Assembly (NCBI RefSeq): GCF_029094505.1
Contig: NZ_CP119108.1
Location: forward strand, 310,001 to 374,000
From: Microbacterium horticulturae
GTDB lineage: Bacteria; Actinomycetota; Actinomycetes; Actinomycetales; Microbacteriaceae
Direction of reading: 5' to 3'
Length of the DNA stretch: 64,000 bases
Shown here piece after piece: positions 43,949 to 52,266 of the stretch (positions within the stretch are counted from its first letter, which is position 1; each line of letters opens with the position of its first letter). A program made the position numbers and the translations under genes. A model generated the notes under the pieces. That model was given only the letters and a program-made list of their open reading frames with translations, was not told the origin of the DNA and did no database searches.

Positions 43949-45107
43949 GTGGCCTGAGGTGCGGCTCTCAGATGTCGCCGAGATCACTGTCGGGTTCGTG
44001 GGAACGATGGCGAAGCACTATAGGTCGGACGGGGTTCCATTTCTGCGTTCACAGAATGTGCTGGCACACCGGCTCGACATGGGGGACATGAGGTTTATCT
44101 CTCACGACTTCGATGCGCAGATCGGAAAATCAGCACTGGCGCCGGGGGACGTGGTCACAGTGCGAACCGGAAAACCAGGTCTGACATGCGTTGTCCCAGC
44201 ATGGTTGGAGCACGCAAATTGCTCAGACCTCGTCATCACGCGTCCAAGTGGACGGCTAGACGCACGATGGTTCAGCTATTACATGAACAGCCAAGCTGTT
44301 CACAGCGTGAATGCTTCCATTGTCGGGGCGGTTCAGCAGCACTTCAATGTGGGAGCTGCCAAGGCGTTGCGGATCAATCTCCCACCCCTCCCCGAGCAGC
44401 AGGCGATTGCCGAGGTCCTGGGCGCCCTCGACGACAAGATCGCCGCCAACACCCAGCTTGCTGCAAGTCTCGAGGACTACTCACGTGCGTTGGTAGAACA
44501 GCTGTTCGTCGCCCCAGTGCAACTTGGCGATGTCGTGACTCTCGACAAAAACCAGGTGAATCCACAGGTGCTCGATGTGGCCCTCGTCGACGAGTACAGC
44601 TTGCCGGCTTACGACGCGGGCAGGTGGCCTTCGCGTGTGGCGCCTTCCGAGATCAAGAGCAACAAGTTCGTTATCTCGGGTGAGCGTGTTCTTCTGTCGA
44701 AGCTCAATCCGCGGTTCCCGCGTATCTGGGTGGTCGATCGGAACCCAACAGAAGACGTGCCACGCCTTGCATCGACAGAATTCCTGGTCCTCAATGCACT
44801 TGCTTGCTCGCCGGGGTTCCTCTGGGCGTTGCTCTCCCAAGCAGACTTCAATCGGCAGCTCGCCTCTCAAGCCGCAGGGACTTCGAGCAGCCACCAGCGC
44901 GTGCGCCCGGCAGACATTCTGGCGGCAACCATTCCCGACCCTCGACAGGTCGCTCCCGAGATGCGTGATCACATCGATTCCCTTCGGGCGGCAGCCTCAG
45001 CACTGCGCCGGGAGAACCGCACCCTCGCCGCAACCCGCGATGCGCTGCTGCCCCAGCTCATGTCGGGCAAGCTCCGCGTCCGTGACCTGGCCAGCGAAGG
45101 AAGATAG
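43941..45107 (+). CDS. hsdS: Type I restriction-modification specificity subunit
   Basis: 388 residues. Two target recognition domains (about 1-140 and 195-335) separated by the conserved helical spacers (PLPEQQAIAEVLGALDDKIAANTQLAASLEDYSRALVEQLF and LRAAASALRRENRTLAATRDALLPQLMSGKLRV). It starts at ATG 43941 with GGGAGGG upstream, overlapping hsdM. G+C and codon bias drop visibly in the recognition domains, as usual for exchanged HsdS segments. It decides the DNA sequence recognised by the HsdM/HsdR complex. Confidence 0.95.
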   Translation: MSEWPEVRLSDVAEITVGFVGTMAKHYRSDGVPFLRSQNVLAHRLDMGDMRFISHDFDAQIGKSALAPGDVVTVRTGKPGLTCVVPAWLEHANCSDLVITRPSGRLDARWFSYYMNSQAVHSVNASIVGAVQQHFNVGAAKALRINLPPLPEQQAIAEVLGALDDKIAANTQLAASLEDYSRALVEQLFVAPVQLGDVVTLDKNQVNPQVLDVALVDEYSLPAYDAGRWPSRVAPSEIKSNKFVISGERVLLSKLNPRFPRIWVVDRNPTEDVPRLASTEFLVLNALACSPGFLWALLSQADFNRQLASQAAGTSSSHQRVRPADILAATIPDPRQVAPEMRDHIDSLRAAASALRRENRTLAATRDALLPQLMSGKLRVRDLASEGR

Positions 45108-45109
45108 GC

Positions 45110-46144
45110 ATGTCGGCATACGACCTGAGTTCACGTCTTGTCATAGGCGTCGCATCGAGCGCACTGTTTAACCTTGACGAGTCGAACGCGTTCTTCGAAG
45201 CGAATGGTGAGGACTCCTACCGCGAGTACCAGGCTGAGCGTATCGATGATGTCTTACGACCTGGCGTTGCGTTCAGGTTCATAAGAAAACTGCTGACCCT
45301 GAATGACCTTCGACCGGGAGACTCGCTCGTCGAGGTGATCATCCTGTCCAAGAATGATCCGTCTACCGGGCTACGCGTCATGCGGTCGGTCAAGGAGCAC
45401 GGGCTCTCGATCTCTCGCTCTGTCTTCACACAGGGCGAGGCGCCGTACGGCTACATTCCGGCATTTTCAATGTCGCTGTTTCTGTCGGCGGACAAGACCA
45501 GCGTCGAAGCCGCGATGTCGCGAGGATACCCGGCGGGTCTCGTATTGGCCTCGATGTCTGCGGATACGGACGATGACACCGTGCGTGTTGCGCTCGACTT
45601 TGACGGCGTCATCGCCAGCGATGAGGCCGAGCGCGTCTATCAAGGAGGCGGCGGACTCGCCGCATTTCAGGAGCACGAAGCCGAGAACCGAGCCGTCCCT
45701 CTGGAGCGGGGGCCGCTCGCCGAATTCCTACGCGATCTGAACATGATTCAGGAGATCGAACGATCGCGCGCACTCGAGGATCGCACCTATCGTCCGCGGC
45801 TGAGAGTGTCGATTGTCACGGCTCGTAACGCTCCGGCTCATGAACGTGCTGTCAATACCCTCGAGAAGTGGGGTGTGACGGTGAATGACGCGTTCTTCCT
45901 CGGCGGCATCGATAAGGGCCTGGTCCTTGAGGTAATGCGCCCGGACATCTACTTTGATGATCAACAGAGCCACCTCGATTCGACATCTCGCTATGCGGCG
46001 AGCGTACTGATCCCGTACGGAATCGCGAATGAAAGACCGGAAGCTCCTCGTGATGTGGAGACCGGTATGCGGGCAGCGCCCGAAGCTGGACACTCGGTCG
46101 ACCTGGGTGAGTCCCACGAGGGGATGACGTCTGAGCATGCCTAG
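45110..46144 (+). CDS. Cytosolic 5'-nucleotidase, cN-I family, inside the restriction locus
   Basis: 344 residues, similar over its length to the cytosolic nucleotidase I family: YDLSSRLVIGVASSALFNLDESN at the start, EVIILSKNDPSTGLRVMRSV, HAD nucleophile DFDGVIASDEAERVY, VTARNAPAHERAVNTLEKWGV and DIYFDDQ. Such enzymes dephosphorylate nucleoside monophosphates. It starts two bases after hsdS and before the Abi gene, and its lower G+C resembles theirs rather than the genome average. A role in depleting nucleotides during phage infection is inference; a metabolic enzyme carried with the island is the alternative. Confidence 0.9.
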   Translation: MSAYDLSSRLVIGVASSALFNLDESNAFFEANGEDSYREYQAERIDDVLRPGVAFRFIRKLLTLNDLRPGDSLVEVIILSKNDPSTGLRVMRSVKEHGLSISRSVFTQGEAPYGYIPAFSMSLFLSADKTSVEAAMSRGYPAGLVLASMSADTDDDTVRVALDFDGVIASDEAERVYQGGGGLAAFQEHEAENRAVPLERGPLAEFLRDLNMIQEIERSRALEDRTYRPRLRVSIVTARNAPAHERAVNTLEKWGVTVNDAFFLGGIDKGLVLEVMRPDIYFDDQQSHLDSTSRYAASVLIPYGIANERPEAPRDVETGMRAAPEAGHSVDLGESHEGMTSEHA

Positions 46145-46213
46145 TGCAATCTCGCCCGCCGCGAACGGCTCTCCGTCGAGTCGGCTGTCGTCGCCGCCTG
46201 CTACGCTGGAACC

Positions 46214-46265
46214 AACACGACCGGTTCCGCCCGCAAGGGTCCAGGGCCGGTCTTTATTTTGCATC
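46214..46265 (+). ncRNA. Candidate AbiF-type structured RNA upstream of the Abi_2 gene
   Basis: GACCGG (46219-46224) pairs with CCGGTC (46247-46252); inside, CCC-GCAA-GGG (46230-46239) makes a stem capped by a GNRA tetraloop; a T-rich stretch TCTTTATTTT follows. A TACGCT box at 46202-46207 could be its promoter. Abi_2/AbiF genes are known to have a conserved structured RNA upstream, and some act as toxin with RNA antitoxin. The ends are estimated. Confidence 0.55.
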
Positions 46266-46287
46266 GGCGCCGAACGGTGAGTCACTG

Positions 46288-47217
46288 ATGACCGAAGCGA
46301 AGCCGTACAAGACGTATGTCGAGCAACTCGCGATCCTCAAATCGCGAGGCATGGTGGTGCCGGATGAAGCCGACGCGATCGACCTGTTGCGACGCGTCGG
46401 ATATTACGCACTGAGTGGGTACTCGTATCCGTTCCGGTTGAAGGACGCGAACGGGGCTCGGATGAGCACCTTCCGTGCGGGCACCTCGATCCATCAGATA
46501 GAAGAACTCTGGACCTTCGACAACCGACTGCGCGTTGCGGCCTTCGCGTCGATCCAACATGTCGAGACGTATCTGCGTGCACTCCTCGCCTACGGCATGG
46601 GTTCAGTTGATCCGCTCGTGCACACCAGACCAGAGTTACTCTCCATCGACGCCGGGTCGAGTTATGAGCGATGGAAGCGGAGCCTTGATCAGAAGCTCGC
46701 TGATTCTCGAGAGGAATACATCGTCCATCACAGAGAGCGCCGCGATGGTGTGGTGCCCATTTGGGTCGCGGTGGGAGTTCTCGACTGGGGTGGACTCAGC
46801 CATCTCTTCGGCATGGCGCCGCTCCAGGTGCGGGAAGAAATTGCCGCGCTGTTTGACCTGAGCGGGCCGGAACTCAAGTCATGGCTGCGGGCGCTTAATG
46901 TCGTCCGCAACGTCTGCGCTCATCACAGCAGGTTCTTCAACCGCTATTACTCTTTGACGCCCAAGCTGCCACCGTTCCGACGGAACCGGACGCTCGCGTC
47001 ACTCGCGTCGGTGAAGAGTACGACGTATGGGATGCTCGGCCTGCTCCAATACCTCGGGGCGCGCACACGCGGCGTGAGTGTGACGCTCCTCCCTGCGACG
47101 CTGCGTTCCTTCCCGACGAGCAGCGGGCTGACAATCGGCGCCGTCGGTATGCCTGATGACTGGGAAGCGAGTCATCTCTGGAACCTGAAGCGCTCTGACC
47201 AGCGGAAGGCTGACTGA
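46288..47217 (+). CDS. Abi_2 (AbiD/F-like) abortive infection protein with HEPN motif
   Basis: 309 residues from ATG 46288; a longer frame reaches 46144 but would run through the structured RNA. Abi_2 family features: KPYKTYVEQLAILKSRGM, LLRRVGYYALSGYSYPF, LWTFDNRLRVAAFASIQHVETYLRA, and the HEPN ribonuclease motif R207-N208-x3-H212 in LNVVRNVCAHHSRFFNR. Such proteins are RNA-cleaving toxins in phage defence and are related to the HEPN ancestors of Cas13. It sits between hsdS-nucleotidase and hsdR, inside a region of lower G+C. Confidence 0.92.
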   Translation: MTEAKPYKTYVEQLAILKSRGMVVPDEADAIDLLRRVGYYALSGYSYPFRLKDANGARMSTFRAGTSIHQIEELWTFDNRLRVAAFASIQHVETYLRALLAYGMGSVDPLVHTRPELLSIDAGSSYERWKRSLDQKLADSREEYIVHHRERRDGVVPIWVAVGVLDWGGLSHLFGMAPLQVREEIAALFDLSGPELKSWLRALNVVRNVCAHHSRFFNRYYSLTPKLPPFRRNRTLASLASVKSTTYGMLGLLQYLGARTRGVSVTLLPATLRSFPTSSGLTIGAVGMPDDWEASHLWNLKRSDQRKAD

Positions 47218-47254
47218 GATGCCATACGAACTCATAACCGGGCAGCCGGGGACT

Positions 47255-47275
47255 ATGAGTAACGGAGTTACTCAT
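47255..47275. promoter_or_regulatory. Perfect 9-bp hairpin or operator
   Basis: ATGAGTAAC GGA GTTACTCAT, arms fully complementary. It follows the Abi gene stop by 38 bases. Could be an operator (AT-rich, short loop) or a terminator; no T run follows. Confidence 0.6.
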
Positions 47276-47319
47276 AATCAGTGCAGATGGAGTCGGCGGT
47301 CGGTTGCCGTTCAGGCGAC

Positions 47320-47490
47320 CTATCGCTCGCCACGCCCAGCTCTGACGTACGCCACGAGCTCGTCGGCCCGCCCCGGCGGCATGACTGCGTTGCGAATCGG
47401 CTGGTCACGTGCGGCGTCAAGCCGCGCGCCGATTGCATCCGCTCTCTCACGCATCGTCCGCCGTGCAACTTCAACCTCGGCACTGACCAT
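47320..47490 (-). CDS. Small ORF antisense in the gap before hsdR
   Basis: 56 codons beginning MVSAEVEVARRTMRERADAI with a helical, charged composition and ending VAYVRAGRGER. A TAGATT box ends seven bases before the ATG at 47490, in the leaderless arrangement seen at other starts here. Not recognised; its position inside the defence island and its size would suit a small regulator or antitoxin, but this is speculative. Confidence 0.45.
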   Translation of the reverse strand: MVSAEVEVARRTMRERADAIGARLDAARDQPIRNAVMPPGRADELVAYVRAGRGER

Positions 47491-47553
47491 CCCCGAAATC
47501 TACGCCCTCAATCACTCGCACCATGAGCACGATCGACAGCAAGGAGCCCCGGC

Positions 47554-50500
47554 ATGAGCGGCATCCCCGAATCCCAGTGGGAGCAGCGGGTCATGGACGC
47601 CTTCGGCGAACCGCTCATGTGGCAGCCGCTCGCGGGCGACAAGATCGCCCCCGGCACGGGCGAGCGCGAGAGCTGGGATGAGCTGCTCATCCGCCCCCGC
47701 CTGCTCGACGCGATGCGCCGGCTCAATCCCGACGTGCCGGTGCACTACCTGCAGCAGGCGCTCGGCGAGATCGCTGCACCCCGCTCGATGGATGCCATCA
47801 CCGAGAACCAGCGCATCCACGCCTATCTGACCGGGGGACATCCGCTCAGCTACATCGACTCCGATGGTATCGAGCAGAACCCGCGCATCCGCCTGCTCAG
47901 CACCGAGCCGCACCTCAACGACTGGCTCGCCGTCAACCAGGTCACCGTGCGCGACCGCGAGGTGCACCGCCGCTTCGACGTCGTTCTGTATGTCAACGGC
48001 ATGCCGCTGTCGATCATCGAGCTCAAGCGCGCGGGCGCGGCCGCCACCGGCGTCGAAGACGCCTACTGGCAGCTGCGCACCTACCTCGACGAGCTGCCGA
48101 TGGCCTTCCGCTTCTGCGTGTTCACTCTCGCCAGCGACGGACTCGACGCCAAGTACGGCACCCCGTTCACACCGCTGAACCACTTCTCACCGTGGAACGT
48201 CGACGACGACGGGATGCCGCTGCTGCAGCCCCGCATCGAGAACGGCGAAGACGTGCAGGCGCTCGACGACGCCCTGGCCGGCCTCTACAACCAGGAGCGC
48301 TTTCTGCAGCTGCTGCGAAACTTCACCGCGTTCGACGAGGGCGGCGACGGCTATGTCAAGCGGATCGCCAAACCGCACCAGTACTTCGCGGTCACCAAGG
48401 CGGTCGGCAAGACGGTGCAGGCCGTCGCCACCGACGGGCGCGCCGGCGTCGTCTGGCACACCCAGGGCTCGGGCAAGTCGATGGAGATGGAGCTGTACGC
48501 GGCCCTCGTCGCACGGCAGACCGAGCTGCGCAACCCGACGATCGTCGTCGTCACCGACCGCAACGAGCTCGACGGACAGCTCTACCAGACCTTCGCGCAG
48601 AGCCTGCTGCTGCCCGAGAAGCCGAAGCAGATCCACGAACGCGCCGAGCTGCGCGACGAACTCACCGGACGCAACACCGGCGGCATCTACTTCACGACAC
48701 TGCAGAAGTTCGGACTCACGCGAGCCGAGCGCGAGGCCGGGTCGCGGCATCCACTCCTCACCGATCGCCACAACGTGATCATCGTCGTCGACGAGGCCCA
48801 CCGCAGCCACTACGACGACCTCGACGGTTACGCCCGTCACCTGCGCGACGCGCTGCCGCACGCCACGATCATCGCGTTCACCGGAACGCCCATCTCGTCG
48901 GCCGAGCGCGACACCCAGGCCGTGTTCGGCGACTACATCGACATCTACGACCTCACCCGCGCGGTCGAAGACGGCGCCACGGTGCCCGTCTCGTTCGAGC
49001 CCAGGCTCATCAAGGTGCACTTCGCCGACGGCGCCACCGAAGAAGACATCGACCGCGCCGCTGACGAGGCCACCCTCGGCCTCGATGATGCCGAACGCGC
49101 CCGGGTCGAGGCATCCGTCGCCGTCGTCAACGCCGTGTACGGAGCACCCGAACGGCTCGAGAAGCTCGCGAACGACCTGGTCACGCACTGGGAAGAGCGC
49201 CGCGCCCGCATGGGTGAGTTCATCGGCGGCCCCGGCAAGGCGCTGATCGTCGGCGGCACGCGCGAGATCTGCGCGCGCCTCTACGACGCGATCATCGCGC
49301 TGCGACCCCACTGGCATTCGGATGCGTTGGATGCCGGAAAGATCAAGGTCGTCTACTCGGGCACCCCCTCCGACCCGCCGCCGGTGCGCGACCACGTGCG
49401 TCGCGACTCGGAGAACCGGGCGATCAAGCAGCGACTCAAAGACGTCGATGACGAACTCGAGCTCGTCATCGTCAAAGACATGATGCTCACGGGCTTCGAC
49501 GCGCCACCGCTGCACACCCTCTACCTCGACCGCCCGCTCAAGGGCGCGCTGCTCATGCAGACGCTCGCGCGGGTGAACCGCACTTTCCGCGGCAAGCAGG
49601 ACGGCCTGCTCGTCGCCTACGCGCCGCTGGCCGAGAACCTCACCGCCGCGCTCGCCGAGTACACCAGCGACGACCGGGCGCTGCGGCCCATGGGCCGCGG
49701 CGTCGAAGAGGCCGTCGAGATCGCGATCGCGCTGGTCGATCAGATCCGCGAGCTGCTGCGCGACTGCGATTGGAAGGCGATCCTCGCCCGCGGCGGGGCG
49801 CGCGCGATGTCGACCGCGGTGACCGTGACCGTGAACTTCGTGCGCGATCAATCCAGCCCCGCCAACGCCCCCGATCTCGAGGGCGACCGGCGGTCGGTGC
49901 GCTACCGCACGCTCACCGGTGCCCTCGCGCGTGCCTGGGCCCTGGCATCCCGTCACAAAGACCTCGTCGCACTGCACCCCGAGATCGCCTTCTACGAAGA
50001 GGTGCGGGTGTGGATGGCCAAGTACGACGCCGCCGAACGGCAAGCGCGCGACGCGCCCATCTCCGATGACATCGAGCGGCTGCTCGGCCAGGTGATGGTC
50101 GAGTCGATGGCCACCGGCGACGTGCTCGACATCTATAAGGCGGCCGGGCTGCCGCAGGTGTCGTTGCGGGATGTCGGACCCGACTTCCTCGCACAGGCAC
50201 AGAAAAGCCCCACCCCACAGCTTGCGATCGAGACACTGCGCGCGGCGCTCATGGGCGAGGCGCGCGCCGCCACCCGCGGGAACCTGGTGCGCCAACAGGC
50301 CTTCAGCGATCGGATCAGCGCCATCATGCTGCGCTACACCAACCAGCAGCTCACGTCGGCCGAGGTCATCGCCGCGCTCGTCGAGATGGCGCAGGATGTC
50401 ACGGCCGAAGCCGCCCGCGGTGCGCAGTTCTCGCCGGCGCTGTCGCACGACGAGCTCGCCATGTACGACGCGGTCGCGCACAACGAATCGGCACTGAACG

Positions 50501-50748
50501 TGCAGGGCGAAGACACGCTCGCGAAAATCGCGCGCGAGCTGATCTCGATCATGCGCCGCGACGTGCGCACCGACTGGACGGTGCGCGACGACGTGCGCGC
50601 CAAGCTGCGCTCGGCAATCAAGCGGCTGCTCGTCAAGTACAAGTACCCGCCCGACCGCCAGCCCGGGGCGATCAAGCTCGTGATGGAGCAGATGGAGGCC
50701 CTCGCTCCCGAGTACGCTGAGGCCCGGTGCGCCCCATCGCCGAGATGA
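47554..50748 (+). CDS. hsdR: Type I restriction endonuclease subunit R
   Basis: 1064 residues. N-terminal nuclease motif D142...E156-L-K158 (FDVVLYVNGMPLSIIELK), Walker A HTQGSGKS (302-309), DEAH box VDEAHRSHYDD (from 413), FTGTPI, and helicase motif VI-like LARVNRTFRGKQDGLLVAY. The C-terminal third binds HsdM. AAGGAG precedes the ATG. It cleaves unmethylated DNA after ATP-driven translocation. The gene is high in G+C again, unlike hsdS to Abi, so the variable block seems to have been inserted or exchanged between hsdM and hsdR. Confidence 0.96.
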   Translation: MSGIPESQWEQRVMDAFGEPLMWQPLAGDKIAPGTGERESWDELLIRPRLLDAMRRLNPDVPVHYLQQALGEIAAPRSMDAITENQRIHAYLTGGHPLSYIDSDGIEQNPRIRLLSTEPHLNDWLAVNQVTVRDREVHRRFDVVLYVNGMPLSIIELKRAGAAATGVEDAYWQLRTYLDELPMAFRFCVFTLASDGLDAKYGTPFTPLNHFSPWNVDDDGMPLLQPRIENGEDVQALDDALAGLYNQERFLQLLRNFTAFDEGGDGYVKRIAKPHQYFAVTKAVGKTVQAVATDGRAGVVWHTQGSGKSMEMELYAALVARQTELRNPTIVVVTDRNELDGQLYQTFAQSLLLPEKPKQIHERAELRDELTGRNTGGIYFTTLQKFGLTRAEREAGSRHPLLTDRHNVIIVVDEAHRSHYDDLDGYARHLRDALPHATIIAFTGTPISSAERDTQAVFGDYIDIYDLTRAVEDGATVPVSFEPRLIKVHFADGATEEDIDRAADEATLGLDDAERARVEASVAVVNAVYGAPERLEKLANDLVTHWEERRARMGEFIGGPGKALIVGGTREICARLYDAIIALRPHWHSDALDAGKIKVVYSGTPSDPPPVRDHVRRDSENRAIKQRLKDVDDELELVIVKDMMLTGFDAPPLHTLYLDRPLKGALLMQTLARVNRTFRGKQDGLLVAYAPLAENLTAALAEYTSDDRALRPMGRGVEEAVEIAIALVDQIRELLRDCDWKAILARGGARAMSTAVTVTVNFVRDQSSPANAPDLEGDRRSVRYRTLTGALARAWALASRHKDLVALHPEIAFYEEVRVWMAKYDAAERQARDAPISDDIERLLGQVMVESMATGDVLDIYKAAGLPQVSLRDVGPDFLAQAQKSPTPQLAIETLRAALMGEARAATRGNLVRQQAFSDRISAIMLRYTNQQLTSAEVIAALVEMAQDVTAEAARGAQFSPALSHDELAMYDAVAHNESALNVQGEDTLAKIARELISIMRRDVRTDWTVRDDVRAKLRSAIKRLLVKYKYPPDRQPGAIKLVMEQMEALAPEYAEARCAPSPR

Positions 50749-50792
50749 CCCACTTCTCGCCGAAATGACCCGCGTCGCGCCCACCTCTGATA

Positions 50793-50853
50793 CGCGAGAA
50801 CACCTCTCTGCACGCCTGGGCGCACCAGAAGCGTGCAGAGGGGTGATCTCGCG
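50793..50853. repeat. Long inverted repeat, 23-nt arms, downstream of hsdR
   Basis: Arms 50793-50815 and 50831-50853 pair with two mismatches (CGCGAGAACACC.CTCTGCACGC type), loop CTGGGCGCACCAGAA. It shares the CGCGARAACACCT core with 30614-30683. Between tandem genes. Confidence 0.85.
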
Positions 50854-50924
50854 AGGTCGTTCGTCCCGTTTGCAGCGGGCCGACGGAGCCGCGGCATCCC
50901 GTCTCCGATGTCGATGGCCGAGAC

Positions 50925-50930
50925 TACGAT
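50925..50930 (+). promoter_or_regulatory. -10 element of a leaderless gene
   Basis: TACGAT ends seven bases before the ATG at 50938; no ribosome site is present. Confidence 0.45.
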
Positions 50931-50937
50931 CGACGCA

Positions 50938-51600
50938 ATGCCGAAGAAGCCCGCACTCGCCGCCCCGTCCATCGATCCACTCGAGTTGCACGATCTCGAA
51001 GAGGGCGACGTCGCGCGCCTCGAAGCGCACGGCATGGTGGACGCTACCCGGTTCGAGGGCGGTGACGTCTCGGGCGATGACCTCTCGGGGCTCGCCTTCA
51101 ACGACTGCGAACTGGTCGGGGTGACCGCGCACGAGACGCAGCTGCGCGCGGCGCGGTTCGTGTCCACGCGCATCGAGCGGATGAACGCTCCGGTGTTCAC
51201 GGCGGCGCGGGCGACGGTGCGGGATGCCGAGATCCTGCGCTCGCGCATGGGATCGATGGAGCTCTACGACACCGACTGGCAGAACGTGGTCGTCTCAGGC
51301 AGCAAGCTCGGCTTCGTCAATCTGCGTGCGGCGCGGATGCGCGATGTGCGCATCGTCGGATGCACGATCGACGAGCTCGACCTGTCGGGTGCGCAGTTGT
51401 CACGCGTCGCGTTCGAAGACTGCACGGTCGAGACGCTGCGCCTCGACGGCGCGCGCCTGAGCAACGTCGACCTGCGCGGCCTCGACATGCACGTCATTGC
51501 GGGCGTCGAGGGCATGCGCGGCGCGACGCTCAGCCACGAGCAGACGGTGCTCATGGCGCCGCTGTTCGCCGAGCATCTCGGCGTCAGAGTCGACGGGTAG
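50938..51600 (+). CDS. Pentapeptide-repeat protein
   Basis: 220 residues. From about residue 35 to 185 the sequence follows the A(D/N)LxX periodicity in degenerate form (DDLSGLAFNDCELVGV, AARFVSTRIERMN, VNLRAARMRDVRIVG, LDLSGAQLSRVAFEDCTVETLRLDGARLSNVDLRG), expected to form a right-handed quadrilateral beta-helix. Qnr-like DNA-mimic functions exist in the family, but this copy is not assignable. Confidence 0.88.
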   Translation: MPKKPALAAPSIDPLELHDLEEGDVARLEAHGMVDATRFEGGDVSGDDLSGLAFNDCELVGVTAHETQLRAARFVSTRIERMNAPVFTAARATVRDAEILRSRMGSMELYDTDWQNVVVSGSKLGFVNLRAARMRDVRIVGCTIDELDLSGAQLSRVAFEDCTVETLRLDGARLSNVDLRGLDMHVIAGVEGMRGATLSHEQTVLMAPLFAEHLGVRVDG

Positions 51601-51603
51601 AAC

Positions 51604-52218
51604 TCAGAGGCTCCCGTCACGGACGCGGGCCGCGGCATCCACCCGCCCCTCCGCCTCGAAGCCGGTCACCACGCCCTCGCGATCGGCGTCGGAGCGGTTC
51701 TGGCTCCACTTGGCCTTCGCATCGACCTTTTGCACCGTCATCTCGACGCCGACGATCGCGCGCAGCTGGCCGTCGACGTACTTCTCGGGCGCATCGGTGA
51801 CGGCCCACGGGTCGTCGCGCGGGGTCTCGTGCGTGTCGGTGAGGGCGGTCACGGCATCCCGCAACCATTCGACGTCGTCGTGCACAGACACCGGGCCGCG
51901 CAGCTGCACGGCGGAGTAGTTCCACGTCGGTACGACCTTGCCGTGCTCGGCTTTCGCCGCGTACCACGACGGGGTCACGTACGCGTCCGGGCCGTAGACG
52001 ATGAACAAGCCGGGGGCGCCGTCGGCGATGCGCTTCCAGTGCTCGTTCGCGCGGGCGAAGTGGGCGATGACGCGGTCGCCGTGCCACATGATCGGCAGCA
52101 GCGTCGCGTCGGGAACTCCATCGGGCCCGGTCGTGACGAGAGTGGCGACGGATGCCGCGGCCACGAACTCGCGCGCGGCGCCGAGGTCGTCGATCCGATT
52201 GAAGTGCGGGACGTACAT
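51604..52218 (-). CDS. PaiB-family FMN-binding protein
   Basis: 204 residues, starting MYVPHFNRIDD, with FMN-binding split-barrel features: VTTGPDGVPDATLLPIMW, HFARANEHWKRI, GPDAYVTPSWYAAKAEHGKVVPTWNY. Annotated PaiB proteins are negative regulators of sporulation/protease genes in Bacillus, but in actinobacteria the role is unclear. A TACGCT box ends six bases before the ATG (leaderless). Its stop is only four bases from the convergent pentapeptide gene. Confidence 0.92.
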   Translation of the reverse strand: MYVPHFNRIDDLGAAREFVAAASVATLVTTGPDGVPDATLLPIMWHGDRVIAHFARANEHWKRIADGAPGLFIVYGPDAYVTPSWYAAKAEHGKVVPTWNYSAVQLRGPVSVHDDVEWLRDAVTALTDTHETPRDDPWAVTDAPEKYVDGQLRAIVGVEMTVQKVDAKAKWSQNRSDADREGVVTGFEAEGRVDAAARVRDGSL

Positions 52219-52266
52219 AGAAGGAGCGTACGCGGCTATCGTGGCCACCAGCGGACGGAGGCAGCG

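Larger units (their letters stand above)
47218..47553. other. 336-base gap between the Abi gene and hsdR
   Basis: Contains the perfect 9-bp hairpin at 47255-47275 and a 56-codon minus-strand ORF (47320-47490). It separates hsdR from the rest of the restriction genes, so hsdR likely has its own promoter. Confidence 0.7.

Noticed and set aside
42332..43987. A 551-codon open frame on the minus strand
   Set aside because: Shadow of hsdM; no coherent protein fold or start signal.
46144..46287. Longer start for the Abi_2 protein
   Set aside because: The extra 48 residues are low-quality, basic sequence that covers the structured RNA; homology starts at MTEAKPYKTY.
40244..50748. BREX or DISARM system
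   Set aside because: No pglZ, brxC, drmA/B or phospholipase D gene is found; the core is a plain hsdM, hsdS, hsdR set.
48187..51132. A 981-codon open frame on the minus strand
   Set aside because: It is antisense to hsdR over nearly its full length; the composition is the usual GC-rich shadow and no domain is recognisable, whereas hsdR has all its motifs.
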